Origin: Micromonospora sp. ATA32
Lineage (GTDB): Bacteria; Actinomycetota; Actinomycetes; Mycobacteriales; Micromonosporaceae
Direction: 5' to 3'
DNA: 33,756 nt
Assembly (NCBI GenBank): GCA_016802835.1
Contig: JAEVHO010000009.1
Location: 1 to 33,756, forward strand
The translations under genes and the position numbers were made by a program. Below are positions 16,574-26,732 of this stretch, in pieces. Every line of letters starts with the position of its first letter. Position 1 is the first letter of the stretch. The notes beneath the pieces are model-generated. The model did not search any database and was not told the DNA's origin. It was given only the letters and a program-made list of their open reading frames with translations.

Positions 16574-17673
16574 TCACTTCGGCGTCTCCAGGGTCGTCAG
16601 AAGGGTGGCCGATATCGGACACTCGACGTACCGGTCCACCCTTAGGTGGGCCGCCACCGCCGGACCGTTCAGGTGCTGGATCTGCTCGACCCGCCAGCCG
16701 TTGGCCCGGCCGAGGAACTCGCACGTGGTCATCAGGTGGCCGACGTCCATGTGCACGGTGCGGAACGTCCGCGGCTCGCGGTACCGGTACCGGTTGCGTT
16801 CGAAGAACGAGCTGTAGAGGACGACCGCCCAAGGACCGGCTGGGGCGGTCAGACCCAGCACGTCCAGCCACTCCACGGGTGGTGTCGACACGCTGTCCAC
16901 CGAGTCGAGCACCCCATCGACCGACGCGATCTGGTACGCGCCGTCGCCTAGGCCGGGCAAGCCGCTGGTGATGACGGACAACTCGGTCGGATGCCGGCTT
17001 CCGCCGGACGGACTGGTCTTCCGCAGCAGTGGCGCCGCCTGCGGGTACGGCATGCCATGGTCCGGACCGGCCGCGAGAGCAGGGACAGCAGGTCCACGAG
17101 AGCTTCGCGGTCCAGCTTTCGCTCGGGAGTCTCGTGGTCGACGACGGCACCGGAGCGGACCTCGTTCAACTCTGCCGCCGGGCCGGGCAGCGGGTAGCTC
17201 GCCTTCGCGCCGGCTATTTTCCCCCGGGCGCGGTCGACATCGGGCTGCTGCTGATTGTACGCGACCATCCGGCGGACATCCTCCGCGCTGCTCCCGTCCA
17301 CCTCGTAGAGCTCGAAGGGGTATCCGAAGGTGCGGGCGTGATAGCGGGCAGCCGCCCGCCATCCGTTGGCATTCCACTCGCCAAGCCAGGCCGGGGTGCC
17401 GACCACGTCATCGCGGGAGGAATCGACGAGATATTCCTGGGCGACGAGCCAGTCGACAATTTTCAGGGCGGAATTCTGCGATGACGTCCAAGCAGAAATG
17501 GTGGTCGTCAATTCTTCCCAGTTCGTTTCCGCGAATGCGGTGACCAGAGCGGCCGCCGTTACCGCCGAGACCCGGTGCCCGCGCAGCCGATCATCCCGAC
17601 TCAGCAGCCAACGGCCGGATCCAACAGGTTCGAGGCGTACCAACGGGTGCGCCTCGAACCTGCTCGGACTCAC
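16574..17673 (-). CDS. SagB-like protein with winged-helix N-terminus, frameshift near 17053
   Basis: The first part (GTG 17673 to about 17055) reads RFEAHPLVRLEPVGSGRWLL with RVSAVTAAALVTAFAETNWE and KIVDWLVAQEYLVD. This is a beta-strand and winged-helix arrangement like RiPP recognition elements and the N-terminal domains of SagB proteins. The frame then breaks after RPVRTMA. Adding one base near 17053 rejoins it to MPYPQAAPLLRKTSPSGGSR and to a nitroreductase-like C-terminus (PWAVVLYSSFFERNRYRYRE, FRTVHMDVGHLMTTCEFLGR), giving about 366 residues. It is the first gene after the precursor gene, 38 bases downstream. The classical RSxR motif is not evident, so it may mainly bind the leader. 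An error in the sequence is the likeliest cause of the break. Confidence 0.75.
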
Positions 17674-17711
17674 CGACCCAACGGCATGGACTGCCGATGA
17701 GTACCGAGGTG

Positions 17712-17882
17712 TCAGAGCGTGACCCCGTTGGTGCAGCCACCCTGGATCAGAGCGGTCGAGAACAGGTCAACCTCTTCGAACAGGGTGTCGATGTCGCCGG
17801 GGGCCTCCTCGAATTCGAGGTGGGACTCGGTTCCATCAGTGGACGTGGGTGCCTGGACAGCTTCGATCTCCGTATATCCCAT
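17712..17882 (-). CDS. RiPP precursor peptide (leader plus Cys/Thr core)
   Basis: ATG 17880-17882 opens a 56-codon gene ending TGA at 17712-17714. The leader begins MGYTEIEAVQ, is strongly acidic (LEFEEAPGDIDTLFEEVDL) and contains a DTLFEEVDL segment like the hydrophobic-acidic recognition motifs of TOMM leaders. The C-terminal core, FSTALIQGGCTNGVTL, has one Cys (residue 50) and several Ser/Thr that a YcaO enzyme could cyclise. It stands directly upstream of three minus-strand maturation genes and behind a strong promoter. Size, charge split and position all fit a RiPP precursor. There is no Shine-Dalgarno sequence, which agrees with a leaderless mRNA. The leader/core border and modified residues are inferred. 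Confidence 0.85.
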   Translation of the reverse strand: MGYTEIEAVQAPTSTDGTESHLEFEEAPGDIDTLFEEVDLFSTALIQGGCTNGVTL

Positions 17883-17888
17883 AAAGGG

Positions 17889-17940
17889 AGTATCAGTGGG
17901 CGCCGCGCGGCTGTCAATGAGGTGGTTTCATGACTGTCAA
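17889..17940 (-). promoter_or_regulatory. Promoter of precursor operon with upstream TTGACAG repeat
   Basis: On the minus strand TTGACA (17912-17917) is a perfect -35, followed after exactly 17 bases by GATACT (17889-17894; 4 of 6 with TATAAT). Only six bases separate the -10 from the ATG, so transcription should begin at or next to the A of the start codon, giving a leaderless mRNA. A second TTGACAG lies 23 bases upstream (TTGACA at 17935-17940) and may be part of an operator. Such a consensus promoter in a GC-rich genome suggests strong, regulated expression. Confidence 0.75.
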
Positions 17941-18029
17941 GTGGTGCTGGTGGCTGGGCGACGAAGAGTGTCCACTGATCAGGGAGAATATCTAGATCAT
18001 TTGAGCGACTGATCAGTAACACATTTGAC

Positions 18030-18060
18030 GACGGGACGGGAACGTTACTCCCGTCCCGTC
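18030..18060 (-). terminator. Strong hairpin terminator after ileS
   Basis: GACGGGACGGGA (18030-18041) is perfectly complementary to TCCCGTCCCGTC (18049-18060) with a 7-base loop. It lies 6 bases beyond the ileS stop. There is no long T-run, as is common for actinobacterial terminators. It also separates ileS transcription from the RiPP promoter region downstream on the same strand. Confidence 0.85.
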
Positions 18061-18066
18061 ACAACC

Positions 18067-21215
<3,149 letters not shown>

Positions 21216-21304
21216 CCGACGCTCTCCCTGCGCTCCGTCACTTCTCGCACGGGTATCGACTCGATACCCACGCGGGGACGAAGCACCGGCGCGTAGCCAG
21301 GACT

Positions 21305-21450
21305 CCGCGGTACCACCCCGCTTGCACCCCGGCAAAGCGAGCGCCTCTCAATTCTGCGGCGTGACGTGCCGCCCGCGTCCGGTTCTATTGAGGCAGGAAA
21401 CCTGCCCGTTCTTCCGGAGGCTCCCCGGTGATGGCCGGATCGGCGCCTGT
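21305..21450 (-). ncRNA. T-box riboswitch leader of ileS
   Basis: On the minus strand the conserved antiterminator/antisequestor box GGTGGTACCGCGG (21305-21317) contains the bases that pair with the free CCA end of uncharged tRNA. About 110 bases upstream lies a short stem I with the isoleucine specifier ATC at 21430-21432, followed by GGGGAGCCTCCGGAAGAAC, a block characteristic of actinobacterial ileS T-boxes. A -10-like TACAAT is at 21458-21463; no good -35 is seen. In actinobacteria these short stem-I leaders act mainly on translation. A perfect 9-bp hairpin (GGGTATCGA-C-TCGATACCC, 21251-21269) sits between the T-box and the ribosome binding site. Confidence 0.9.
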
Positions 21451-21659
21451 GCCACTCATTGTAGCCGTTCGCCCGCCAGAACCGGCACCCCTTCCTTCTT
21501 GGGTCACCCGCAACGTCCCAGCGGCCGGGGCAAGCCTTTTTGGCGCGCGGAGCGTAGCGGCTTGTCGACGATGCGGTGTGAGGCGTCCGAACTGTGTGAT
21601 GAGACGTCTCTGCTCCACGGGCACCGGATGGAAGCGGGATGCCGTTCGGCGCGGCTATT

Positions 21660-22035
21660 GTGTCGACGCGTATGTCCCTGCGCGTAGACGTGCAGGGGGC
21701 GCAGGCTGCCGTATTCTCGGCGGGAAGGCAATGCACGTGCTGTTGGAAGGGATAAGGGATCCACCGGTCACGGAAGCAGATGAACGAGGGCGGTCGTAGC
21801 GCAGAAGCTCCCCGTCCCTGAACAGGTCGGACAGCAGCCGGTCGAACTCGCCGAAGTGAGAGAAGACGACGTGTCCGCCCAGGTCCCAGGTGAAGCCGGC
21901 TGAGTCGATTACGGAAGAGGCGAGCCCGCCCGCAGTGGCCGACGCCTCCAGGTTGAGCCAGTCCGAGGGATCCAGCTGCATCAGCTCGTCGGCGCAGGCC
22001 AGGCCGCACAGGCCTGCCCCGAGGATGATGTCCGG
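21660..22035 (-). pseudogene. N-terminal fragment of FAD-dependent oxidoreductase
   Basis: The minus strand reads DIILGAGLCGLACADEL (Rossmann GxGxxG) and then ATAGGLASSVIDSAGFTWDL with GGHVVFSHFGEFDRLLSDLF, the start of a protoporphyrinogen-oxidase or UDP-galactopyranose-mutase-like flavoprotein. After LLRYDR (about 21789) the frame shifts, and RDRWIPYPFQQHVHCLPAEN continues the family pattern in another frame. Beyond about 21660 nothing is recognisable, so most of the gene (300 or more residues) is missing. No start codon is clear. It lies between the EamA remnant and the ileS promoter and looks like decayed DNA. Confidence 0.7.
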
Positions 22036-22143
22036 CCAGCTTCTCGCGCCAACGGGGTCTGCGGCCCGACCTCCTCCATCCCGAGTTCGCAGGCAGGGAA
22101 CGCGACGATCTTCGGCTGCCAGCATGAGCGTCGAGAGCAGGCA

Positions 22144-22880
22144 TTACGGTGGCGTCGGCTCCCTGCGGTGCGCGGCGAGCACGGACCCAACGACGATCGC
22201 TCCGAGCCCGAGGATCGCAGACACGCTGATCTGCTCGCGGAGGAAGGCCACACCGAAGGCGACAGCGAACGCGGGTGACAGGTAGAACGCCAGGGCGGCG
22301 CGGGCGGGGCCGACGCGGGTGATGAGCGCGTAGAACAAGGCGAGCGTCGCGCCGGTGCAAACAATCCCGAGGACGAGCAGGGCAGCCGTCGTTTTCCACT
22401 CCGGGCAGCCGGGTCGGGACCGTCGCGGAGGCGGGAACGACCACGGCTGCGGTGGTGACCAGCATGGCGGAGGTGGCGACGCCGAGGGGCGGGCCCTCGA
22501 CGTACCGCCGATGGATCGTCATCGCGCCAGCGGCATAGCACACGGCCGCGACGAGGATGAGCGTGCCGCCGAGCAGCGCCATCCGGCCTCCGCGCAGGTC
22601 GACGCCGAAGAGCATGAGCAGGCCGACCAGGCCGAGGATTATGCCGGTCAGGCCCTTCCAGCCCTGTGGGCGTTCGTCGGGTGCGTAGCGGAGAGCGAGG
22701 AGCGCGACGAACAGTGGTTGGGCGCCGACGAGGATGCCGGCGACGCTGGCCGAGACGTATTGCTGACCGTAGGTGAGCAGCAGCAGCGGCGCGGTGGACT
22801 GCACCAGCACCGTCTCGACGATCGCCCGAGGGTTGCGCCAGATGGGCCGAAGTGCGTCCCTTCCCTCATCACCATCAATG
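22144..22880 (-). pseudogene. EamA/DMT-family transporter, truncated and frameshifted
   Basis: Hydrophobic segments of a drug/metabolite transporter are clear: LLLLTYGQQYVSASVAGILV, AQPLFVALLAL, LTGIILGLVGLLMLFGVDLR, MALLGGTLILVAAVCYAAGA. After a frame change around 22395-22410 the pattern resumes with TAALLVLGIVCTGATLALFY and AALAFYLSPAFAVAFGVAFL, then ILGLGAIVVGSVLAAHRR and a stop at 22144. Family members have about ten helices. Here the first two or so are missing upstream of about 22880, where the DNA becomes non-coding. So even after correcting the frameshift the protein would lack its N-terminus. The gap 22881-23106 holds no recognisable gene. Confidence 0.75.
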
Positions 22881-23106
22881 GTCAGTCAACCCGTCTGAAT
22901 ACGCGAGGTTGGCGTGGTTCGCCCGGCGCCCCGGACCGACCGGCCAGGGCACGGCGGCTTCTTGGCGGACGCTCGGGCTGCCGCTCCTGACGGGCACGTA
23001 CCGGCGGGCCGGGCCTGCACCAGGCGACATCCGGCATCCGCCGGTCGGCCTCGCCCCAGACCCATTTCGGGCGACGGTGGCCGACCGGGGGGGGGAGGGG
23101 AGGCCG

Positions 23107-23628
23107 TCAGTCGCCCGTGACGCCGTCGACCTTCTCCCGGAGCAGGTCGGCGTGGCCGTTGTGGCGGGCGTACTCCTCGATCATGTGGACGTACACCCAG
23201 CGCAGGTTGAACTCCCGACGCTTCGGGCTCACCTCGGTGAACGTCTCGTCCAGCGAGTGCCCGGCCGTCGCGGCGCGGGCCAATTCGACCTCGTGGTGGA
23301 AGGTGGCGAAGTCGGCCTCGGCGTCCGCGGTGCTGACGTCGAAGTCGGCGTCCGGCGTCGCCTCGGTGAAGTAGGGGTAGTCGACCTTCTCGCCGGCGAA
23401 GTTCTCCTGGAACCACCAGGCCTCGACCTCGGCCAGGTGCCGGACAAGGCCGAGCAGGGTGAGCCCGGACGGCTCGATGCTCGGGGTCCTGAGCTGCTCG
23501 GCGGTCAGCCCGGCGCACTTGAGCAGCAGGGTCTGCCGGTGATAGTCGAGCCAGCCTTCGAGCATGGTGCGCTCGTCGCCGACGTGAGGCTCAGGGGTCC
23601 GGGTGATTTGCGGTGCTCTCCAGGTCAT
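23107..23628 (-). CDS. DinB-family (DUF664-type) protein
   Basis: The 173-residue protein starts MTWRAPQITRTPEPHVGDER and shows the DinB four-helix pattern, with possible metal-ligand histidines in MLEGWLDYHRQTLL, TLLGLVRHLAEVEAWWFQ and VHMIEEYARHNGHADLLRE. Related proteins include mycothiol-dependent maleylpyruvate isomerase-like and damage-inducible members; the substrate is unknown. ATG 23628 follows AGGATGG. It is divergent from the FMN-binding protein gene at 23752, and both promoters must lie in the 123 bases between. Confidence 0.9.
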   Translation of the reverse strand: MTWRAPQITRTPEPHVGDERTMLEGWLDYHRQTLLLKCAGLTAEQLRTPSIEPSGLTLLGLVRHLAEVEAWWFQENFAGEKVDYPYFTEATPDADFDVSTADAEADFATFHHEVELARAATAGHSLDETFTEVSPKRREFNLRWVYVHMIEEYARHNGHADLLREKVDGVTGD

Positions 23629-23751
23629 CCGGCCATCCTGGCCCCCGGGTCCGACAGCCGCGACCGGATTAACGCGCACCGCCGTAGCCGGAGCTGTCGA
23701 TCTTGCATGACGTGTACGACAGTAGGGTCTTGCCATGATCGAGGATGTCGC

Positions 23752-24267
23752 ATGCCGTTGACGAACTCATGGTTGTCCGGGCCTACGCCTACTGACCGAC
23801 TCGAGCGCGAACTACTCGAGGAGCGAATTCTCAACCTGCTGTCGTCGCAGAACATGTGCGTGCTCGCGACTGCGGGACCGGAAGGGCCGCTGGCGACACC
23901 GGTGCGCTACTACCCGCTCGGCTTCGCGGTGATGTTCACCGCCGCGCCCCGCTCGCCGAAGCTCCGCAACATCGCCGCCGATTCACGCGTCTCGGTCGGC
24001 ATCTTCGCCCCGCTGGTCGGACTGGCCAGCAGCCGTGGCGCTCAGCTGTTCGGTACCGCCCGGGTGCTTGAACCGGACGATCCGGATCGGGACAAGTACT
24101 GGTCGGCCTTCCGGTGGGAAAACGAGCACGCCGAGCGCGGTCGCTCGCTCTCCGAGCCGCCCAGCGACACGCTCGTGGTCATCGAGGCGGATCGCATCGT
24201 CTACACAGAGCATTGGCTGAGGCGTGAGGGCTTCGCCCCCCGGCAGTTCTGGCGGCGCAGCCGTTGA
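23752..24267 (+). CDS. Pyridoxamine 5'-phosphate oxidase-like FMN-binding protein
   Basis: The 171-residue protein has the split-barrel pattern: ILNLLSSQNMCVLATAGPEG, PLATPVRYYPLGFAVMFTAA, SPKLRNIAADSRVSVGIFAP, GAQLFGTARVLEPDDPDRDK, and a closing DTLVVIEADRIVYTEHW. Such proteins bind FMN or F420 and include general stress and flavin-reductase-like members, so a true PNPOx role is unlikely. ATG 23752 is preceded by GAGG. Downstream lies a phosphatase remnant, not an operon partner. Confidence 0.85.
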   Translation: MPLTNSWLSGPTPTDRLERELLEERILNLLSSQNMCVLATAGPEGPLATPVRYYPLGFAVMFTAAPRSPKLRNIAADSRVSVGIFAPLVGLASSRGAQLFGTARVLEPDDPDRDKYWSAFRWENEHAERGRSLSEPPSDTLVVIEADRIVYTEHWLRREGFAPRQFWRRSR

Positions 24268-24279
24268 GGTAAGCAGGTC

Positions 24280-24460
24280 CGGGCGGGCGCTCTGCTGCGC
24301 TCGGACATCCATGGCGGCCTGACGGCGGCGACGATTCAGGCAGTCCGGGGCAGCTTCGTGAGCCGCATCCGCGCCTCGCCGAGGCGCCAGCGGGCGGTGT
24401 CGTCGTGCACTGTCAGGCCGGCAAGGATCGGACGGGAGTGTTGGCCAGCTCAAAGCTGGG
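24280..24460 (+). pseudogene. Remnant of a tyrosine phosphatase
   Basis: The plus strand around 24388-24450 reads AEAPAGGVVVHCQAGKDRTG and VLAS, which contains the complete HCX5R active-site loop (HCQAGKDR) of DsPTP/Tyr-phosphatase-like proteins. Upstream, GGLTAATIQAVRGSFVSRIR is a plausible preceding helix in a shifted frame. No start codon, no N-terminal domain and no C-terminal continuation are present: after the motif the sequence runs directly into the end of the opposite-strand USP gene. It is therefore a fragment of about 50 residues. Confidence 0.6.
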
Positions 24461-24461
24461 C

Positions 24462-24959
24462 TCAGGGGACGACGACCACCGGCCACCGGCCGGTCCGCAC
24501 CAGCCGGGTGGCGACGGACCCGAGCAGCCGGTGGCCCGCCTGCTCGGACGAGCCGACCACCACCAGGTCCGCCCGGGCCTCGTCGGCCGCGGCGCAGAGT
24601 TCGGCGTACGCGTCGCCGCGGCGGCAGAGGAACGTGACCGGCAGGCCCAGTTCCTCGGCGCCGCGGCGGCACTCCTGCCGCAGGTCCTCGGCCAACTCGT
24701 CGTGGGTCTGCTGCACCGCGCCGGCGACCACGCCGGACATCACGCGGTGTAGCCGGCCGGCGAGCTGACGAAGACCACCACCAGGGCGGAGCCCCTGTCG
24801 GCGGGCCAGCCCGGCCGCGTACGCGGCGGCGCGCAGCGAGGTGCGGCTGCGTCCACCCCGACCAGCACCACCCGGGGCCCGTCCGTGCCGCGTCGAACGG
24901 CAGCGGGCGGGCTCCCGGCCCGTACTCCTCGGCGGGTCCAGCGGCTGACCCACCGTCAT
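24462..24959 (-). CDS. Universal stress protein (UspA family), frame broken at least three times
   Basis: The C-terminal part is clear: AGAVQQTHDELAEDLRQECR, ELGLPVTFLCRRGDAYAELC, ADEARADLVVVGSSEQAGHR, LLGSVATRLVRTGRWPVVVV. This includes the ATP-binding type GS-x-x-G-x(8)-GS loop (GSSEQAGHRLLGS). The N-terminal part appears piecewise in other frames (RVVLVGVD, SRTSLRAAAYAAGLARRQG, ALVVVFVSSPAGYTA). Single-base corrections near 24855, 24798 and 24755 and around 24890 would join them. ATG 24959 lies five bases after the preceding MFS stop, so the two genes are probably co-transcribed. So many indels in 500 bases suggests poor local sequence quality. Confidence 0.75.
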   Translation of the reverse strand: MTVGQPLDPPRSTGREPARCRSTRHGRAPGGAGRGGRSRTSLRAAAYAAGLARRQGLRPGGGLRQLAGRLHRVMSGVVAGAVQQTHDELAEDLRQECRRGAEELGLPVTFLCRRGDAYAELCAAADEARADLVVVGSSEQAGHRLLGSVATRLVRTGRWPVVVVP

Positions 24960-24963
24960 GGCG

Positions 24964-26582
24964 TCAGCTCCGCTCGCCGGTCCTGACCACAACGGCGCCG
25001 GCGCGGCCGCGATGGTGGACTCCCGCTCGACCTCGTCGGCGAGCTGGTTGCCGCTCTGCTGCCGCAGCGGCACCTCCTTGATGAAGCTCACCGCGATCAG
25101 GGCGATCAGGGCGAACGGGGCGGCGGCCAGGAAGATGTCGCCGGCGGCGTGCCCGTACGCGCTCTCCACCACGGCCCGGATCGGGGCGGGCAGGGTGTGC
25201 ACGTCCGGCAGGGTCCCGCCGCCATCGTCGCTGGAGGCCCGGATGCCGAGCTGGGCGAGCCCGTCGGCGAGGTAGTCCTTGACCTTGTGGGCCAGCACCG
25301 CGCCGAGGGCGGAGACGCCGACCGCGCCGCCGAGGCTGCGGAAGAAGGCGACCACCGAGCTGGCGGCGCCGAGCTCGTGCGGCCCGACGGTGTTCTGCAC
25401 CGCGAGCACCAGGTTCTGCATGGTCATGCCCAGCCCCAGGCCGATCAGCGCCATGTAGCAGCTGAGCACCGCGTAGTTGGTGTCGGCGCGCAGCGTGCCC
25501 ATCAGCGCGAAGCCGATGGTGAGCAGCGCGGCGCCGCCGACCAGGAAACGCTTCCAGCGGCCGGTCTTCGTGATGATCCGGCCGGTGGCCGTCGAGGAGA
25601 CCAGCAGGCCGAGGATCATCGGCAGGGTCATCAGGCCGGACATCGTCGGGCTCTCGCCGCGGCTGATCTGGAAGTACTGGCTCAGGAAGACCGAGGCGCC
25701 GAACATCCCGACGCCGACCGCGATGCTGGCGACGGTGGCCAGGGTGATGGTCCGTGAGCGGAACAGGTGCGGCGGGATCATCGGCTCGCTGGCCCGGGTC
25801 TCGACCCGGACGGCGATCGCGCCGAGCACCAGCGCGCCGACCACCATGACGGCGCTCTGCCAGGAGAGCCAGTCGAACTTGTCGCCGGCCAGGGAGACCC
25901 AGACCAGCAGCATCGAGACGGCGGCGGTGATCAGCGTGGCGCCCCACCAGTCGATCTTCGCCTCGCGCTTCACCACGGGCAGGTTCAGGGTCCGCTGGAG
26001 CACGATCAGGGCGGCGATGGCGAACGGCACACCGACGTAGAAGCACCAGCGCCAGCCGAGCCAGGAGGTGTCGACGATCACGCCGCCGATCAGCGGGCCG
26101 CCGATGGTGCCGACGGCCATCACCGCGCCGAGGTAGCCGCTGTAGCGGCCCCGCTCGCGCGGCGAGATCATCGTCGCCATGATCACCTGGGCCAGGGCGG
26201 TGAGACCACCGGCGCCGATGCCCTGCAGCACCCGGCAGGCGATCAGCTCGCCGGTGGACTGCGAGACGCCGGCCAGCACCGAGCCGAGGACGTAGACCAC
26301 CAGGGAGAGCTGGACCAGGGCCTTCTTACTGGTCAGGTCGGCGAGCTTGCCCCAGATGGGGGTGGTCGCGGTGGTGGCCAGCAGCGTGGAGGTGACCACC
26401 CAGGTGTACGCGGACTGGCCGCCGTGCAGTTCGGTGATGATCCGCGGCAGCGCGTTCGAGACGACCGTGGAGGAGAGGATCGCGACGAACATGCCCAGCA
26501 GCAGTCCGGAGAGGGCCTCCAGGATCTGCCGGTGGGTCATGTCGACGGCGGTCGCCCGGGTGGGCGCTGGCGCCTGGGTCAT
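24964..26582 (-). CDS. MFS drug efflux transporter (DHA2, EmrB/QacA type)
   Basis: The protein has about 14 membrane helices and the drug-exporter motifs. These are LSGLLLGMFVAILSSTVVSN, motif A-like WGKLADLTSKKALVQLSLVV, motif C-like SGYLGAVMAVGTIGGPLIGG, and later FRSLGGAVGVSALGAVLAHK. ATG 26582 follows GGAGG. Read literally, the frame has no stop and continues into the USP gene (to 24462, 746 residues). One base added near 24993 gives the ending VVVRTGERS with TGA at 24964-24966 and a normal length of about 539. It lies directly behind a double MarR-type operator and a marR gene, so it is probably induced by that regulator's ligand. Confidence 0.9.
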
Positions 26583-26620
26583 CGTGGGGTGCCTCCGGTG
26601 GGAGTCGAGGTGGGAGCAGA

Positions 26621-26661
26621 GTTGCTTGAGGCAACCGTAGGGCTTGGTTGCCTCAAGCAAC
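26621..26661 (-). promoter_or_regulatory. Large inverted repeat, MarR-type double operator
   Basis: GTTGCTTGAGGCAACC (26621-26636) is repeated as a perfect inverted copy GGTTGCCTCAAGCAAC (26646-26661) with 9 bases between. Each 16-bp arm is itself an imperfect palindrome (TTGC-TTGAG-GCAA), the usual size of a MarR-dimer site, so two dimers could bind. It stands 39 bases upstream of the MFS start and 71 bases downstream of the marR stop, and very likely serves to repress the transporter. Confidence 0.85.
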
Positions 26662-26732
26662 AACCCGACGTGGCGAAGCTCTATTCCGCGCCGCCACCCC
26701 ATCGCCGGGCGGGACCGGGCCGGTGCGCAGAG

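Noticed and set aside
9330-17882. Lanthipeptide, thiopeptide or bottromycin assignment
   Set aside because: No LanB/LanC/LanM-type dehydratase or cyclase, no pyridine synthase and no GPVVVFDC-type precursor are present; only one YcaO gene is found.
17697-17933. A 78-codon plus-strand frame over the precursor gene
   Set aside because: It is the antisense of the precursor, has no neighbouring genes in its direction, and lacks a promoter like the one on the minus strand.
24405-24752. A plus-strand gene starting at the phosphatase motif
   Set aside because: Past the first few residues it is the antisense of the universal stress protein gene.
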